Positions 1 through 6,590 of a stretch of 9,020 bases of DNA are shown here, in pieces. Both the position numbers and the translations under genes were made by a program. This DNA is from Nostoc sp. GT001. Its GTDB lineage: Bacteria > Cyanobacteriota > Cyanobacteriia > Cyanobacteriales > Nostocaceae. The stretch lies in NCBI RefSeq assembly GCF_030382115.1, contig NZ_JAUDRJ010000003.1:4546316-4555335 (forward strand), given 5' to 3'. Each line of letters begins with the position of its first letter. The first letter of the stretch is position 1. The notes under the pieces are model-generated. The model made no database searches and had not been told where the DNA came from. It worked only from the letters and a program-made list of their open reading frames with translations.

Positions 1-417
1 GCTGGAGGCAAGACTATTAAGGGTATCACAGAGGAAACTGGTGCAAAAATTGACATCGAAGATGATGGCACCGTGACAATTTCCGCTGTGGATGAGAACA
101 AGGCCAAGAGAGCCAGAAATATCATCCAAGGCATGACCCGCAAGCTGCACGAAGGGGATGTCTATGCAGGACGCATTACTCGGATTATACCGATAGGTGC
201 ATTTGTGGAATTTTTGCCAGGAAAAGAAGGCATGATTCACATATCTCAACTAGCTGACTACCGCGTTGGCAAAGTTGAGGATGAAGTAGCGGTAGGCGAT
301 GAAGTGATTATCAAAGTGCGCGAAATTGATAACAAAGGTCGCATTAATCTCACCCGCTTGGGTATTCACCCAGATCAAGCAGCAGCAGCAAGAGAAGCAG
401 CGGCGGTGAATCGGTAA
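1..417 (+). CDS. pnp: Polynucleotide phosphorylase, C-terminal part (KH and S1 domains)
   Basis: The reading frame is open from base 1, so the start lies outside the window; 138 residues are visible. Polynucleotide phosphorylase degrades RNA 3' to 5' by phosphorolysis and can also add tails. It is a cytoplasmic trimer. The fragment starts inside the KH domain ([20 protein letters not shown], visible residues 2-21, continuing to about 46). The S1 RNA-binding domain follows at about 49-121 ([39 protein letters not shown]). A short Ala-rich tail ([16 protein letters not shown]) ends at TAA. The KH-then-S1 order at the C terminus, with these motifs, is typical of bacterial PNPase. The catalytic RNase PH domains are not in view. 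The gene is followed by a 12-bp hairpin and has no partner on its strand before 4.7 kb. Confidence 0.95.
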   Translation, partial: AGGKTIKGITEETGAKIDIEDDGTVTISAVDENKAKRARNIIQGMTRKLHEGDVYAGRITRIIPIGAFVEFLPGKEGMIHISQLADYRVGKVEDEVAVGDEVIIKVREIDNKGRINLTRLGIHPDQAAAAREAAAVNR

Positions 418-426
418 CTCGATTTG

Positions 427-456
427 GGATTTTAGATTAGATTAAATCTAAAATCC
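427..456 (+). terminator. Hairpin just after pnp, possible terminator
   Basis: A perfect 12-bp stem, GGATTTTAGATT (427-438) and AATCTAAAATCC (445-456), encloses a 6-nt loop and begins 10 bp after the pnp stop. No T-run follows, so it is not a classical intrinsic terminator. It may stabilise the 3' end or simply be a repeat. It could act on either strand. Confidence 0.45.
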
Positions 457-481
457 GCGATGCCTATCGTGAAGGCATCGC
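457..481. repeat. Short palindrome GCGATGCC...GGCATCGC
   Basis: An 8-bp perfect inverted repeat (457-464 and 474-481) with a 9-nt loop directly abuts the previous hairpin. The GCGATGCC...GGCATCGC form resembles the small dispersed palindromes that are frequent in Nostoc-type genomes. The sequence was recognised by eye, and copy number was not measured. Confidence 0.45.
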
Positions 482-504
482 CGTATGCTTCTCTAATTTG
501 ATAA

Positions 505-577
505 ATTACGAATTACGAACTTATACTGAGCGACTTGCCTTGAGCGAAGTCGAAAGGAGTCGAAGTATTACGAATTA
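505..577. repeat. Heptamer repeat and palindromic repeat between pnp and the HicB-like gene
   Basis: The heptamer ATTACGA occurs twice in tandem (505-511, 512-518). The 11-mer ATTACGAATTA occurs at 505-515 and again at 567-577. Between these copies lies a GC-richer block (about 525-566) with TGAGCGA twice and an inverted CGACTT/AAGTCG pair. This resembles the short tandem heptamer repeats and dispersed palindromes known from heterocystous cyanobacteria. The second 11-mer supplies the stop codon of the HicB-like gene (575-577, read on minus). The flanking direct copies look like the footprint of an insertion or slippage, but this is inference. Confidence 0.5.
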
Positions 578-787
578 TTTTAAAGACTTTTCTAGTGTTT
601 TTGGCTCTGGTAGAGGTTGACCATCAGCTAAAGATGATTCAATCAGCATTTCTAAAACTTCTTGAGCATTTTTGAAAGCTTCTTGGTAAGTATCTCCGTG
701 AGTATGACAAAACTCTCCCCATTCAGGAAGACTCACAATAAAACACTCATCCTCATCAAACCACTGAATAACGATTATATATTTCAT
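575..787 (-). CDS. HicB-like small protein (type II antitoxin family), without a HicA partner
   Basis: This 70-residue protein has the HicB-like fold signature. It starts with a beta strand (MKYIIVIQWFDEDECFIVSLPEW), then GEFCHTHGDTYQEAFKNAQE and a helix, EVLEMLIES, followed by a Pro-rich end (DGQPLPEPK). HicB antitoxins normally bind a HicA mRNA interferase and often carry a C-terminal DNA-binding domain. This protein has no such domain, and no HicA-sized frame lies on either side. Stand-alone HicB-like proteins of this length are common in cyanobacteria and their role is unclear. It begins 18 bp after the stop of the NACHT gene on the same strand, so co-transcription is likely. No good Shine-Dalgarno site is visible; an out-of-frame ATG lies 10 bp upstream. 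The family call is fairly safe; an antitoxin function is not established. Confidence 0.8.
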   Translation of the reverse strand: MKYIIVIQWFDEDECFIVSLPEWGEFCHTHGDTYQEAFKNAQEVLEMLIESSLADGQPLPEPKTLEKSLK

Positions 788-805
788 ATTTATTCATACA
801 CTCTT

Positions 806-3800
806 TTACTTCTCTAATTCTGCCAACTTCTGTTGAGCAAACTCCCGCACTTCCTCATCTGGGTCATTCTCTGCTTTGTCGTGCAACAGTGGCAAAGTCT
901 GGGGATGTTGAGGAAATTGCTTGATAATTATCTCCAGTGCAATGCGCCGAGGGTTGATTTCATAGTCTTGCTTACGCTCAAAGGGATCATTGACAGCGCA
1001 GTTGTAGTAAATTTCAAACAACTCAGATTTATTTCTGAAGTGTTTGGCTAATGCTTCGATGGCCGCACGTCGCACATCTCCATCATTATCAGCAGTGGCA
1101 CGGTCTTTGAGAATCAAGCGGGTATCCGGGTCATCTTTGAAATTGCTGGCTAATACTTCGATGGCTGTATATCGCACATCCTCATGATTATCAGCAGTGG
1201 TGCAGTCTTTGAGAAATAACTGGGTGTCCGGATCATCTTTGAAATTGCTGGCTAATGCTTCGATGGCTGCACCTCGCACAATCCATTGATTATCAGCAGT
1301 GGCGCGGTTTTTGAGAAACAAGTGGGTGTCTGGGTCATCTTTGAAATTGCTGGCTAATGCTTCGATGGCTGCACGTCGCACAACCCATTGATCATCAGCA
1401 GTGGCGCGGTCTTTGAGAATCGAGCGGGTATCCGGGTCATCTTTGAGATTACTGGCTAATGCTTCAATAGCTACACGTCGCACAACCCATTGATCATCAG
1501 CAGTGGCGCGGTCTTTGAGAATTGAGCGGGTGTCCGAGTCATCTTTGAAATTGCTGGCTAATGCTTCGATGGCTACACGTCGCACATACTCTTCATTCTC
1601 AGCAGTAGTGAGGTTTTTGAGAATCGAGCGGGTGTCCAGGTCATCTGGGAAATTACTGGCTAATGCTTTGATGGCTGCATATCGCACATCCTCATAATTA
1701 TCAGCAGTGGTTAGCTTTTTGAGAATCGAACACGTGTCTGGCTCATCTTTGAAATTGCTGGCTAATGCTTGGATGGCTGCACGTCGTACATACTCTTCAT
1801 TCTCAGTAGTGGTGAGGTCTTTGAGAAACGAGTGAGTGTCTGGCTCATCTTTGAAATTGCTGGCTAATACTTCGATGGCTACACGTCGCACATACTCTTC
1901 ATTCTCAGCAGTGGTGAGGTCTTTGAGAAGCGAGTGAGTGTCTGGCTCATCTTTAAAATTGCTGGCTAATGTTTCGATAGCTGCATATCGCAAATCCCAT
2001 GCATAATCAGTAGTGGCGCAGTTTTTGAGAAACGAATGCGTATCCAGGTCATCTTTAAAATTGCTGGCTAATGCTTCGATGGCTGTATATCGTACATCCT
2101 CATCATCATCAGCAGTGGCGCGGTCTTTGAGAAACGAGCGGGTATCCGGGTCATCTTTGAAATTGCTGGCTAATGCTTGGATGGCTGCACCTCGCACATA
2201 CTCATTATCATCAGCAGTGGCACGGTCTTGAAGAATCGAGCCGATGTCCGGGTCATCTTTGAAATTGCTAGCTAATGCTTGGATGGCTGCACCTCGCACA
2301 TACTCATTATCATCAGCAGTGGCACGGTCTTTGAGCCAGTGTAAGGTATCCCAGTTATCTTTCCAAACTACGGCAACTGTTGCAACTGCTTGAGTGCGAA
2401 TTTTCTGAACTAGCTCAGTTTCTTCTTCATCATCATAGGGTTCATAATAATACCAGAGGTCATATTTAGTTAAGTCTTTTAGCTTGTAAAGCAATTTATT
2501 AGCCACTGATTCAATCACCGAGCGATTTCTCACTTCTACAAGACACTTAGCCGCTAGAAAAAAGTTAATAAATTTTTCCTCCTCGCCATCTTGCGCCATT
2601 AAGTAATCAAGAATTTCACCAACAAATTTCGCATCAATCATTCCCGCGATTAACAGCAATACCTCATGCCAAGTTTCATCTTGCCAGTGTTTGCCAAAAA
2701 CTTCAGTTTTGAGAAACTCAATTGTAATGCTGCGTTCCTTCTCAAACTGCCAGACAAACTCCCAAGCACAGAAATATTCTAAAAAAGTCCGATGCACAAA
2801 GGCATAGTAATCTGCACCCAAGAAACATAAAATAAAATTGCGATCGCGCAGTTGTTTCATCAACCGTCTGGCTTTATCTCTGGCATCACTCACTGGTATG
2901 CTTTGCAGATATTTAGTGAAGATTGCTTCTAAATCATCAGCATAGATAATGTTGCCAGCTAAACCTTTTTCACTGGTTTGCATAAGGTAAGCAACTTGAC
3001 GCAACATTGCCTGTTTATCTTTATAATCAATAATGTCCAGACGTTCATCCGGCTTTAAATTGCGTCCCTCGTCCCAATTATGCAGCAGAACCTCTGAAGC
3101 ATCTTTATACAGTTCGCTTCTATCTCTGGGTAATTCTCGCTTGAGATTGAGAATTGCCATCATGGTTAACAGCAGAGGATTTTGTGCTAGTTCGGAAATT
3201 GCTTTTGATTCATTAATTACTCTTTGTAGACGCTCACGTTTGATATTTTTATCTCTTTCTTCGGCTTGAGTAAAAGTTTTATCATGCCAACGTTCGATAA
3301 AATCTTGAATCTGTGCTGGTTCTAAATCTTGCAACATGAAGTGGCGAAACTCTGCATCTCGCAATTGTTGCTGCTTATAGCCGATAATCCGAGAAGTGAC
3401 AATTACCTGCACATCGGGATATTCATTAGTGAAGCGATGAATACAGGTAATTACTTCTTCCCGCTTCGCCGATTCAAAGATTTCATCCAAACCATCAAAC
3501 ATGACTAAAGCGTTACCAGCCTTTAGCTGCTCATGCAATTTATGCTGATTGAGGTGATAAAAACAATTGGGACTATTATGGTAAAATTGAAGGAAATTAT
3601 TACAACTACCCGCATCGCGATCGCGCATATAATTGCGTAATTCAATCAGCAAAGGAATTGGCAGATTAAAATCATTCTGTTCGAGAGTTTTTTCTACCCA
3701 ATCTAATGCTAGGTATTGCAACAATGTAGACTTGCCGGAACCAGGATCGCCTAAAATAACTAGATAATTCTTGCGTTGCTTATCTCGAATAACATCTAAT

Positions 3801-4642
3801 ACTGAACGGATTGGCTGTTCAAAATAAGTGCGTTGATAACGTTCTGTTTCTTCTTGAAATTTTTCTATTTCAAATTCCGCATCTAATTGTTTACTTTCTT
3901 GTAGTCTGCGGAGATGTTCTTTAGGCAGTTCTGGTAAAACCTGATAAACTTGCCGCACATTTTGCGGGATAAACATTTGCCATAAATTTACCGGATGTTC
4001 GCGGGCTGTAGTTTCTAAACTATCTAACTTCAGATTGCCGTAGCGTTCGCGAATAGTTTCTAAATATCGCGGTAAATTAAAATCCTTGGGAATATCAGCG
4101 TTTTCTCTTAAAGTCTTATCAATACTGGATAATTTTTGAAGTTCCAAGATATAGCGTAATTCTTCTGAATCCGAAAGAATATCTTGAACTTGTATGAGAT
4201 ACTGTTCTGTAATTGTTTGCCAGTTAAATTTAGGTGGTAAAGGTTGGAGTTGAAGTCTTTTCCAACTATCTGCTAGTGTTTTAAAATCTATATAATCACA
4301 TTTAATATCAAAAGCCTGACCAAGAATTTCTTTAACCGACTTATCACGGATAAATTGATTGATATCTTCAGCGTAATTTTGAATTTCAGTTTCCGAAAGT
4401 TTGCAACGAACCTTTAACTGCTGTTGCATCAGTTGCAAAAATTCGGTCAGCGCCATGACAACAGCTTTTTGAAGCGGTTCTTCTTTAAAGGGAGCAGTTA
4501 CAGCATTATTAAAGATATGTTTGAGAAAATCTTTAGCGTAGTCCTTGACTAAATCTTTGAAAAATTCTTCGCTGATAATAGTTTTGACAAGAAATCCAAC
4601 CGTTTTTTGACCTATCCAGAGAGTGAACCACTCAACTATCAT
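806..4642 (-). CDS. NACHT-domain STAND NTPase with C-terminal HEAT-like repeat array
   Basis: A large cytoplasmic signal-type NTPase (1278 residues from this start). Residues 1-270 form a helical N-terminal region. The NACHT domain shows Walker A GDPGSGKST (298-306), Walker B LVMFDGLDE (379-387), sensor VIVTSR (413-418), NPLLLTMMAI (488-497) and the STAND-type motif HRTFLEYF (617-624). About thirteen 34-residue HEAT-like repeats follow (770-1211), then a divergent helical cap. In this family the repeats usually sense a ligand and the NTPase oligomerises. Relatives act in anti-phage defence, but the trigger here is unknown and no recognised effector enzyme is fused. Start: the frame can be extended to a GTG at 4681, but the ATG at 4642 has AGG 7 nt upstream and follows a possible -10 box, so it is preferred. 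The gene is divergent from a Uma2 gene and is followed by a HicB-like gene. Confidence 0.88.
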   Translation of the reverse strand: MIVEWFTLWIGQKTVGFLVKTIISEEFFKDLVKDYAKDFLKHIFNNAVTAPFKEEPLQKAVVMALTEFLQLMQQQLKVRCKLSETEIQNYAEDINQFIRDKSVKEILGQAFDIKCDYIDFKTLADSWKRLQLQPLPPKFNWQTITEQYLIQVQDILSDSEELRYILELQKLSSIDKTLRENADIPKDFNLPRYLETIRERYGNLKLDSLETTAREHPVNLWQMFIPQNVRQVYQVLPELPKEHLRRLQESKQLDAEFEIEKFQEETERYQRTYFEQPIRSVLDVIRDKQRKNYLVILGDPGSGKSTLLQYLALDWVEKTLEQNDFNLPIPLLIELRNYMRDRDAGSCNNFLQFYHNSPNCFYHLNQHKLHEQLKAGNALVMFDGLDEIFESAKREEVITCIHRFTNEYPDVQVIVTSRIIGYKQQQLRDAEFRHFMLQDLEPAQIQDFIERWHDKTFTQAEERDKNIKRERLQRVINESKAISELAQNPLLLTMMAILNLKRELPRDRSELYKDASEVLLHNWDEGRNLKPDERLDIIDYKDKQAMLRQVAYLMQTSEKGLAGNIIYADDLEAIFTKYLQSIPVSDARDKARRLMKQLRDRNFILCFLGADYYAFVHRTFLEYFCAWEFVWQFEKERSITIEFLKTEVFGKHWQDETWHEVLLLIAGMIDAKFVGEILDYLMAQDGEEEKFINFFLAAKCLVEVRNRSVIESVANKLLYKLKDLTKYDLWYYYEPYDDEEETELVQKIRTQAVATVAVVWKDNWDTLHWLKDRATADDNEYVRGAAIQALASNFKDDPDIGSILQDRATADDNEYVRGAAIQALASNFKDDPDTRSFLKDRATADDDEDVRYTAIEALASNFKDDLDTHSFLKNCATTDYAWDLRYAAIETLASNFKDEPDTHSLLKDLTTAENEEYVRRVAIEVLASNFKDEPDTHSFLKDLTTTENEEYVRRAAIQALASNFKDEPDTCSILKKLTTADNYEDVRYAAIKALASNFPDDLDTRSILKNLTTAENEEYVRRVAIEALASNFKDDSDTRSILKDRATADDQWVVRRVAIEALASNLKDDPDTRSILKDRATADDQWVVRRAAIEALASNFKDDPDTHLFLKNRATADNQWIVRGAAIEALASNFKDDPDTQLFLKDCTTADNHEDVRYTAIEVLASNFKDDPDTRLILKDRATADNDGDVRRAAIEALAKHFRNKSELFEIYYNCAVNDPFERKQDYEINPRRIALEIIIKQFPQHPQTLPLLHDKAENDPDEEVREFAQQKLAELEK
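1010..2335 (-). repeat. Thirteen tandem 102-bp units encoding HEAT-like repeats
   Basis: Thirteen uninterrupted 102-bp units (1326 bp) lie inside the NACHT gene. The protein consensus per unit is LKDRATADD, three variable residues, then VRRAAIEALASNF and KDDPDTRSI. ASNF or a close variant is present in units 1-12. Unit 1 ends at 2335 (first on minus) and unit 13, the most divergent, ends at 1010. The DNA units are also highly alike, for example around TTTGAAATTGCTGGCTAATG. This points to recent duplication or gene conversion. Confidence 0.92.
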
Positions 4643-4670
4643 ACTCACGCCTGCTAAGTGCTTGACTACG

Positions 4671-4676
4671 AGTATA
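4671..4676 (-). promoter_or_regulatory. Possible -10 box of the NACHT gene
   Basis: TATACT reads on the minus strand at 4676-4671 and differs from TATAAT at one base. No convincing -35 box stands 17 bp upstream. If used, transcription would start near 4664, downstream of the alternative GTG at 4681, leaving a leader of about 20 nt before the ATG at 4642. This is weak support for the shorter start. Confidence 0.25.
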
Positions 4677-4688
4677 TACACCTGTCAA

Positions 4689-4708
4689 AGAAATCTTTCC
4701 AGATTTCT
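4689..4708. promoter_or_regulatory. Inverted repeat between the divergent NACHT and Uma2 genes
   Basis: AGAAATCT (4689-4696) and AGATTTCT (4701-4708) form a perfect 8-bp inverted repeat with a 4-nt spacer. It sits in the roughly 150-bp gap between the two divergent start codons. It could be an operator for a dimeric regulator or a hairpin. No regulator gene adjoins it except the HicB-like protein at the far end of the NACHT gene. Confidence 0.3.
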
Positions 4709-4779
4709 AGATTTTTAGCTTAAAAGCGATGCTGGCTGAAGATTTGTTAAAAATAACTAATATACTATGCATGGATATT

Positions 4780-4783
4780 AGGA
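4780..4783 (+). promoter_or_regulatory. Ribosome binding site deciding the Uma2 start
   Basis: AGGA stands 8 nt before the ATG at 4792. No such site precedes the earlier in-frame ATG codons at 4729 and 4771, so this site sets the start. Confidence 0.6.
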
Positions 4784-4791
4784 ATAATTTT

Positions 4792-5553
4792 ATGGTTCTA
4801 CAAGTTAACCCCATCCAAAAAGAACCAATTGTTACTTGGGAAGCACTTCCAGCCGACTTCATTTTACCCGACGAGCCAGTGGAAAATATTCAACAACCCG
4901 CGATCGCTGCTGCGCTTACCGATGCTTTGGGAAGCACAGGACGCATCCAACCTCAAATGCTGATTGGCTCTAATTTTGGACTTGTAGCCACAGTCAACAA
5001 AAAAATCGTTGTCAAAGCACCAGACTGGTTTTATGTCCCTCAAGTACAGTCTGTGGGAACAAATGTAGTTCGTCGCAGCTACACCCCAAATTTAGAAGGC
5101 GCTGCTGTAGCTGTAGTGATGGAATTTCTCTCAGACACAGAAGGTGGAGAATTATCAGTCCGCTCAACTCCGCCCTACGGTAAACTCTATTATTACGAAA
5201 AGATTCTCCAAGTTCCAACTTACGTAACCTACGACCCTTACGAACCAAGCATAGAACTACGGTGCTTGCAAAATGGACAATATACCTTGCAGCAAGCAGA
5301 CGCCAATGGACGCTTTTGGATTCCTGAGTTAGAGTTATTTCTCGGAATTTGGCAAGGTGAAAGATTATGTCAAACCATGAATTGGCTGCGCTGGTGGGAT
5401 ACAGAAGGAAATTTGCTGTTGTGGAGCAGCGAACAAGCTGAACAAGAACGCCAGCGTGCTGAACAAGAACGCCAGCGTGCTGAACAAGAACGTCAACGTG
5501 CTGATATATTAGCAGCTAAGTTACGTGAGCTAGGTATTGACCCTGATGCGTAG
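4792..5553 (+). CDS. Uma2 family endonuclease (DUF820) with heptad-repeat C terminus
   Basis: This 253-residue protein belongs to the Uma2 group of PD-(D/E)xK-type nuclease-fold proteins, which is strongly expanded in cyanobacteria. Their cellular role is largely unknown, and only the nuclease fold is well supported. Candidate catalytic residues are D78 (KAPDWFYV), E111 (VVMEFLS) and K131 (YGKLYYYEK). The C terminus holds three copies of the heptad AEQERQR (about residues 216-236), predicted as coiled coil, then KLRELGIDPDA. Start: the frame opens at an ATG at 4729, but the ATG at 4792 has AGGA at 4780-4783 with an 8-nt spacer, and the protein from there (MVLQVNPIQKEPIVTWEALP) begins like its relatives. 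The TAG stop lies in a dispersed repeat, so the last residues may have been replaced; the second Uma2 protein here ends GIDPDNLD. It is divergent from the NACHT gene. Confidence 0.85.
   Translation: MVLQVNPIQKEPIVTWEALPADFILPDEPVENIQQPAIAAALTDALGSTGRIQPQMLIGSNFGLVATVNKKIVVKAPDWFYVPQVQSVGTNVVRRSYTPNLEGAAVAVVMEFLSDTEGGELSVRSTPPYGKLYYYEKILQVPTYVTYDPYEPSIELRCLQNGQYTLQQADANGRFWIPELELFLGIWQGERLCQTMNWLRWWDTEGNLLLWSSEQAEQERQRAEQERQRAEQERQRADILAAKLRELGIDPDA
5437..5499 (+). repeat. Three 21-bp tandem repeats encoding coiled-coil heptads
   Basis: The units 5437-5457, 5458-5478 and 5479-5499 each encode AEQERQR. The first two are identical and the third differs at two silent positions. In-frame 21-bp units of this kind can gain or lose copies without breaking the frame. 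Confidence 0.85.
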
Positions 5554-5576
5554 GCGTAGCCCGTTGTAGACATCGC
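5548..5576. repeat. Dispersed GCGTAGGCGTAGCCCG-type repeat overlapping the Uma2 stop
   Basis: The 29-bp block starts GCGTAGGCGTAGCCCG and ends TAGACATCGC. It matches from memory an abundant small dispersed repeat of Nostoc-type genomes (in reverse, GCGATGTCTAC...GGGCTACGCCTACGC). It covers the final Ala codon and the TAG stop of the upstream Uma2 gene. Confidence 0.65.
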
Positions 5577-5631
5577 ATAACCTAAAGAGATGCTGGGAAT
5601 AATAATTTTGGGACATCAGCACCAAAATTCT

Positions 5632-6486
5632 ATGAAACAGCAAAAAAATCAATTCAGCCATCTTACTGCGATCGAAAGAAATTATCTATCATTTCCGGCA
5701 CAGTTTTTATTAAATCAAAACCTTCTACAAGGCAAAATACTAGACTTTGGTTGTGGCTTTGGTAATGATGTTAAAATATTGCGCCAAAAAGGTTGTGATA
5801 TTACAGGTTATGACCCTTATTATTTTCCAGAATATCCTGATACTAAATTTGATACAATAATTTGCTTTTATGTTTTAAATGTTTTATTGACTGAAGAACA
5901 AACTAAGGTTCTTATGGAAGTATCACATTTATTAAAACCAGGAGGCAAAGCTTATTATGCTGTAAGAAGGGATCTCAAGAAACAAGGTTTTAGAGAACAT
6001 TACGTTCACAAAAAACCTACTTATCAGTGTATTGTCAAACTTCCCTTTACTTCAGTTTGTTTAGATGAACATCGTGAAGTCTATGAATATGTTCACTATA
6101 ACCATCAACGCAATTCATCTAATTATTGTATATTTTGTAATCCTCGTAAAAGTCTCAAACTATTAACTGAATCAGCAACTGCTTATGCAATTTTTGATGG
6201 CTATCCTATAAGTAAAGGCCATGTTTTAGTTCTTCCCAAACGTCATGTTGGCAGTTATTTTGAACTACCATTTAAAGAACAATCTGCTTGCTGGTTCATG
6301 GTTAACAAAGTACAAGAAATTCTCAAAGTAGAATTTGAACCTGATGGCTTTAATATAGGAATGAACATCAATCGAGCCGCAGGTCAAAATATTATGCACG
6401 CCAGTATTCATATTATCCCTCGTTACAAAGGTGATACTGTTGGCTCTAAAAGTGGAATCAGGAACGTTATTCCTAAAAAGCAATAG
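5632..6486 (+). CDS. Fused SAM-dependent methyltransferase / HIT-family protein
   Basis: This 284-residue protein (from this start) joins two domains. Residues 10-130 are a class I methyltransferase fold: SAM-binding motif KILDFGCGFGNDV (35-47), ITGYDPYYFPEY (57-68), FDTIICFYVLNVLL (73-86) and LLKPGGKAYY (100-109). The substrate is unknown. Residues 165-284 are a HIT domain with a CIFC zinc-type pair (166-169), GHVLVLPKRHV (196-206) and AGQNIMHASIHIIPRYKGD (250-268). HIT proteins hydrolyse or transfer nucleotides through His-x-His-x-His, where the middle His is the nucleophile. Here that residue is Ser258 (AGT, 6403-6405), so the usual chemistry may be lost. The fusion itself is known in cyanobacteria. 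Start: an in-frame ATG lies 42 bp earlier at 5590; neither has a good ribosome site, and the protein from 5632 (MKQQKNQFSHLTAIERNYLS) looks more natural. It is flanked by two Uma2 genes. Confidence 0.85.
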   Translation: MKQQKNQFSHLTAIERNYLSFPAQFLLNQNLLQGKILDFGCGFGNDVKILRQKGCDITGYDPYYFPEYPDTKFDTIICFYVLNVLLTEEQTKVLMEVSHLLKPGGKAYYAVRRDLKKQGFREHYVHKKPTYQCIVKLPFTSVCLDEHREVYEYVHYNHQRNSSNYCIFCNPRKSLKLLTESATAYAIFDGYPISKGHVLVLPKRHVGSYFELPFKEQSACWFMVNKVQEILKVEFEPDGFNIGMNINRAAGQNIMHASIHIIPRYKGDTVGSKSGIRNVIPKKQ

Positions 6487-6518
6487 TTTTTTACTGGCAG
6501 CTTGCAGTAGTAAATCTT

Positions 6519-6541
6519 GATTTATGGAAAATGCATAAATC
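6519..6541. terminator. Hairpin between convergent MT-HIT and Uma2 genes
   Basis: GATTTATG (6519-6526) and CATAAATC (6534-6541) form a perfect 8-bp stem with a 7-nt loop in the gap of about 100 bp between two convergent genes. No clear T-run follows on either strand, so a terminator role is only a guess. Confidence 0.3.
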
Positions 6542-6590
6542 TGAAAAACCTGATTTTCATTCTTGTTGAAAATATTGCAAAATATTTCAG

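Noticed and set aside
418..574. A hidden HicA toxin gene next to the HicB-like gene
   Set aside because: The gap is only 157 bp, is made of hairpins and repeats, and has no suitable frame on either strand.
1010..2335. Regular 102-bp repeats that could be mistaken for a CRISPR array or satellite DNA
   Set aside because: The repeats are contiguous, have no spacers, and stay in frame inside one long coding sequence as HEAT-like units.
4643..4681. N-terminal extension of the NACHT protein to a GTG start at 4681
   Set aside because: No ribosome site at a proper distance, and a possible -10 box lies inside this stretch; the ATG at 4642 is better, though the longer form is not excluded.
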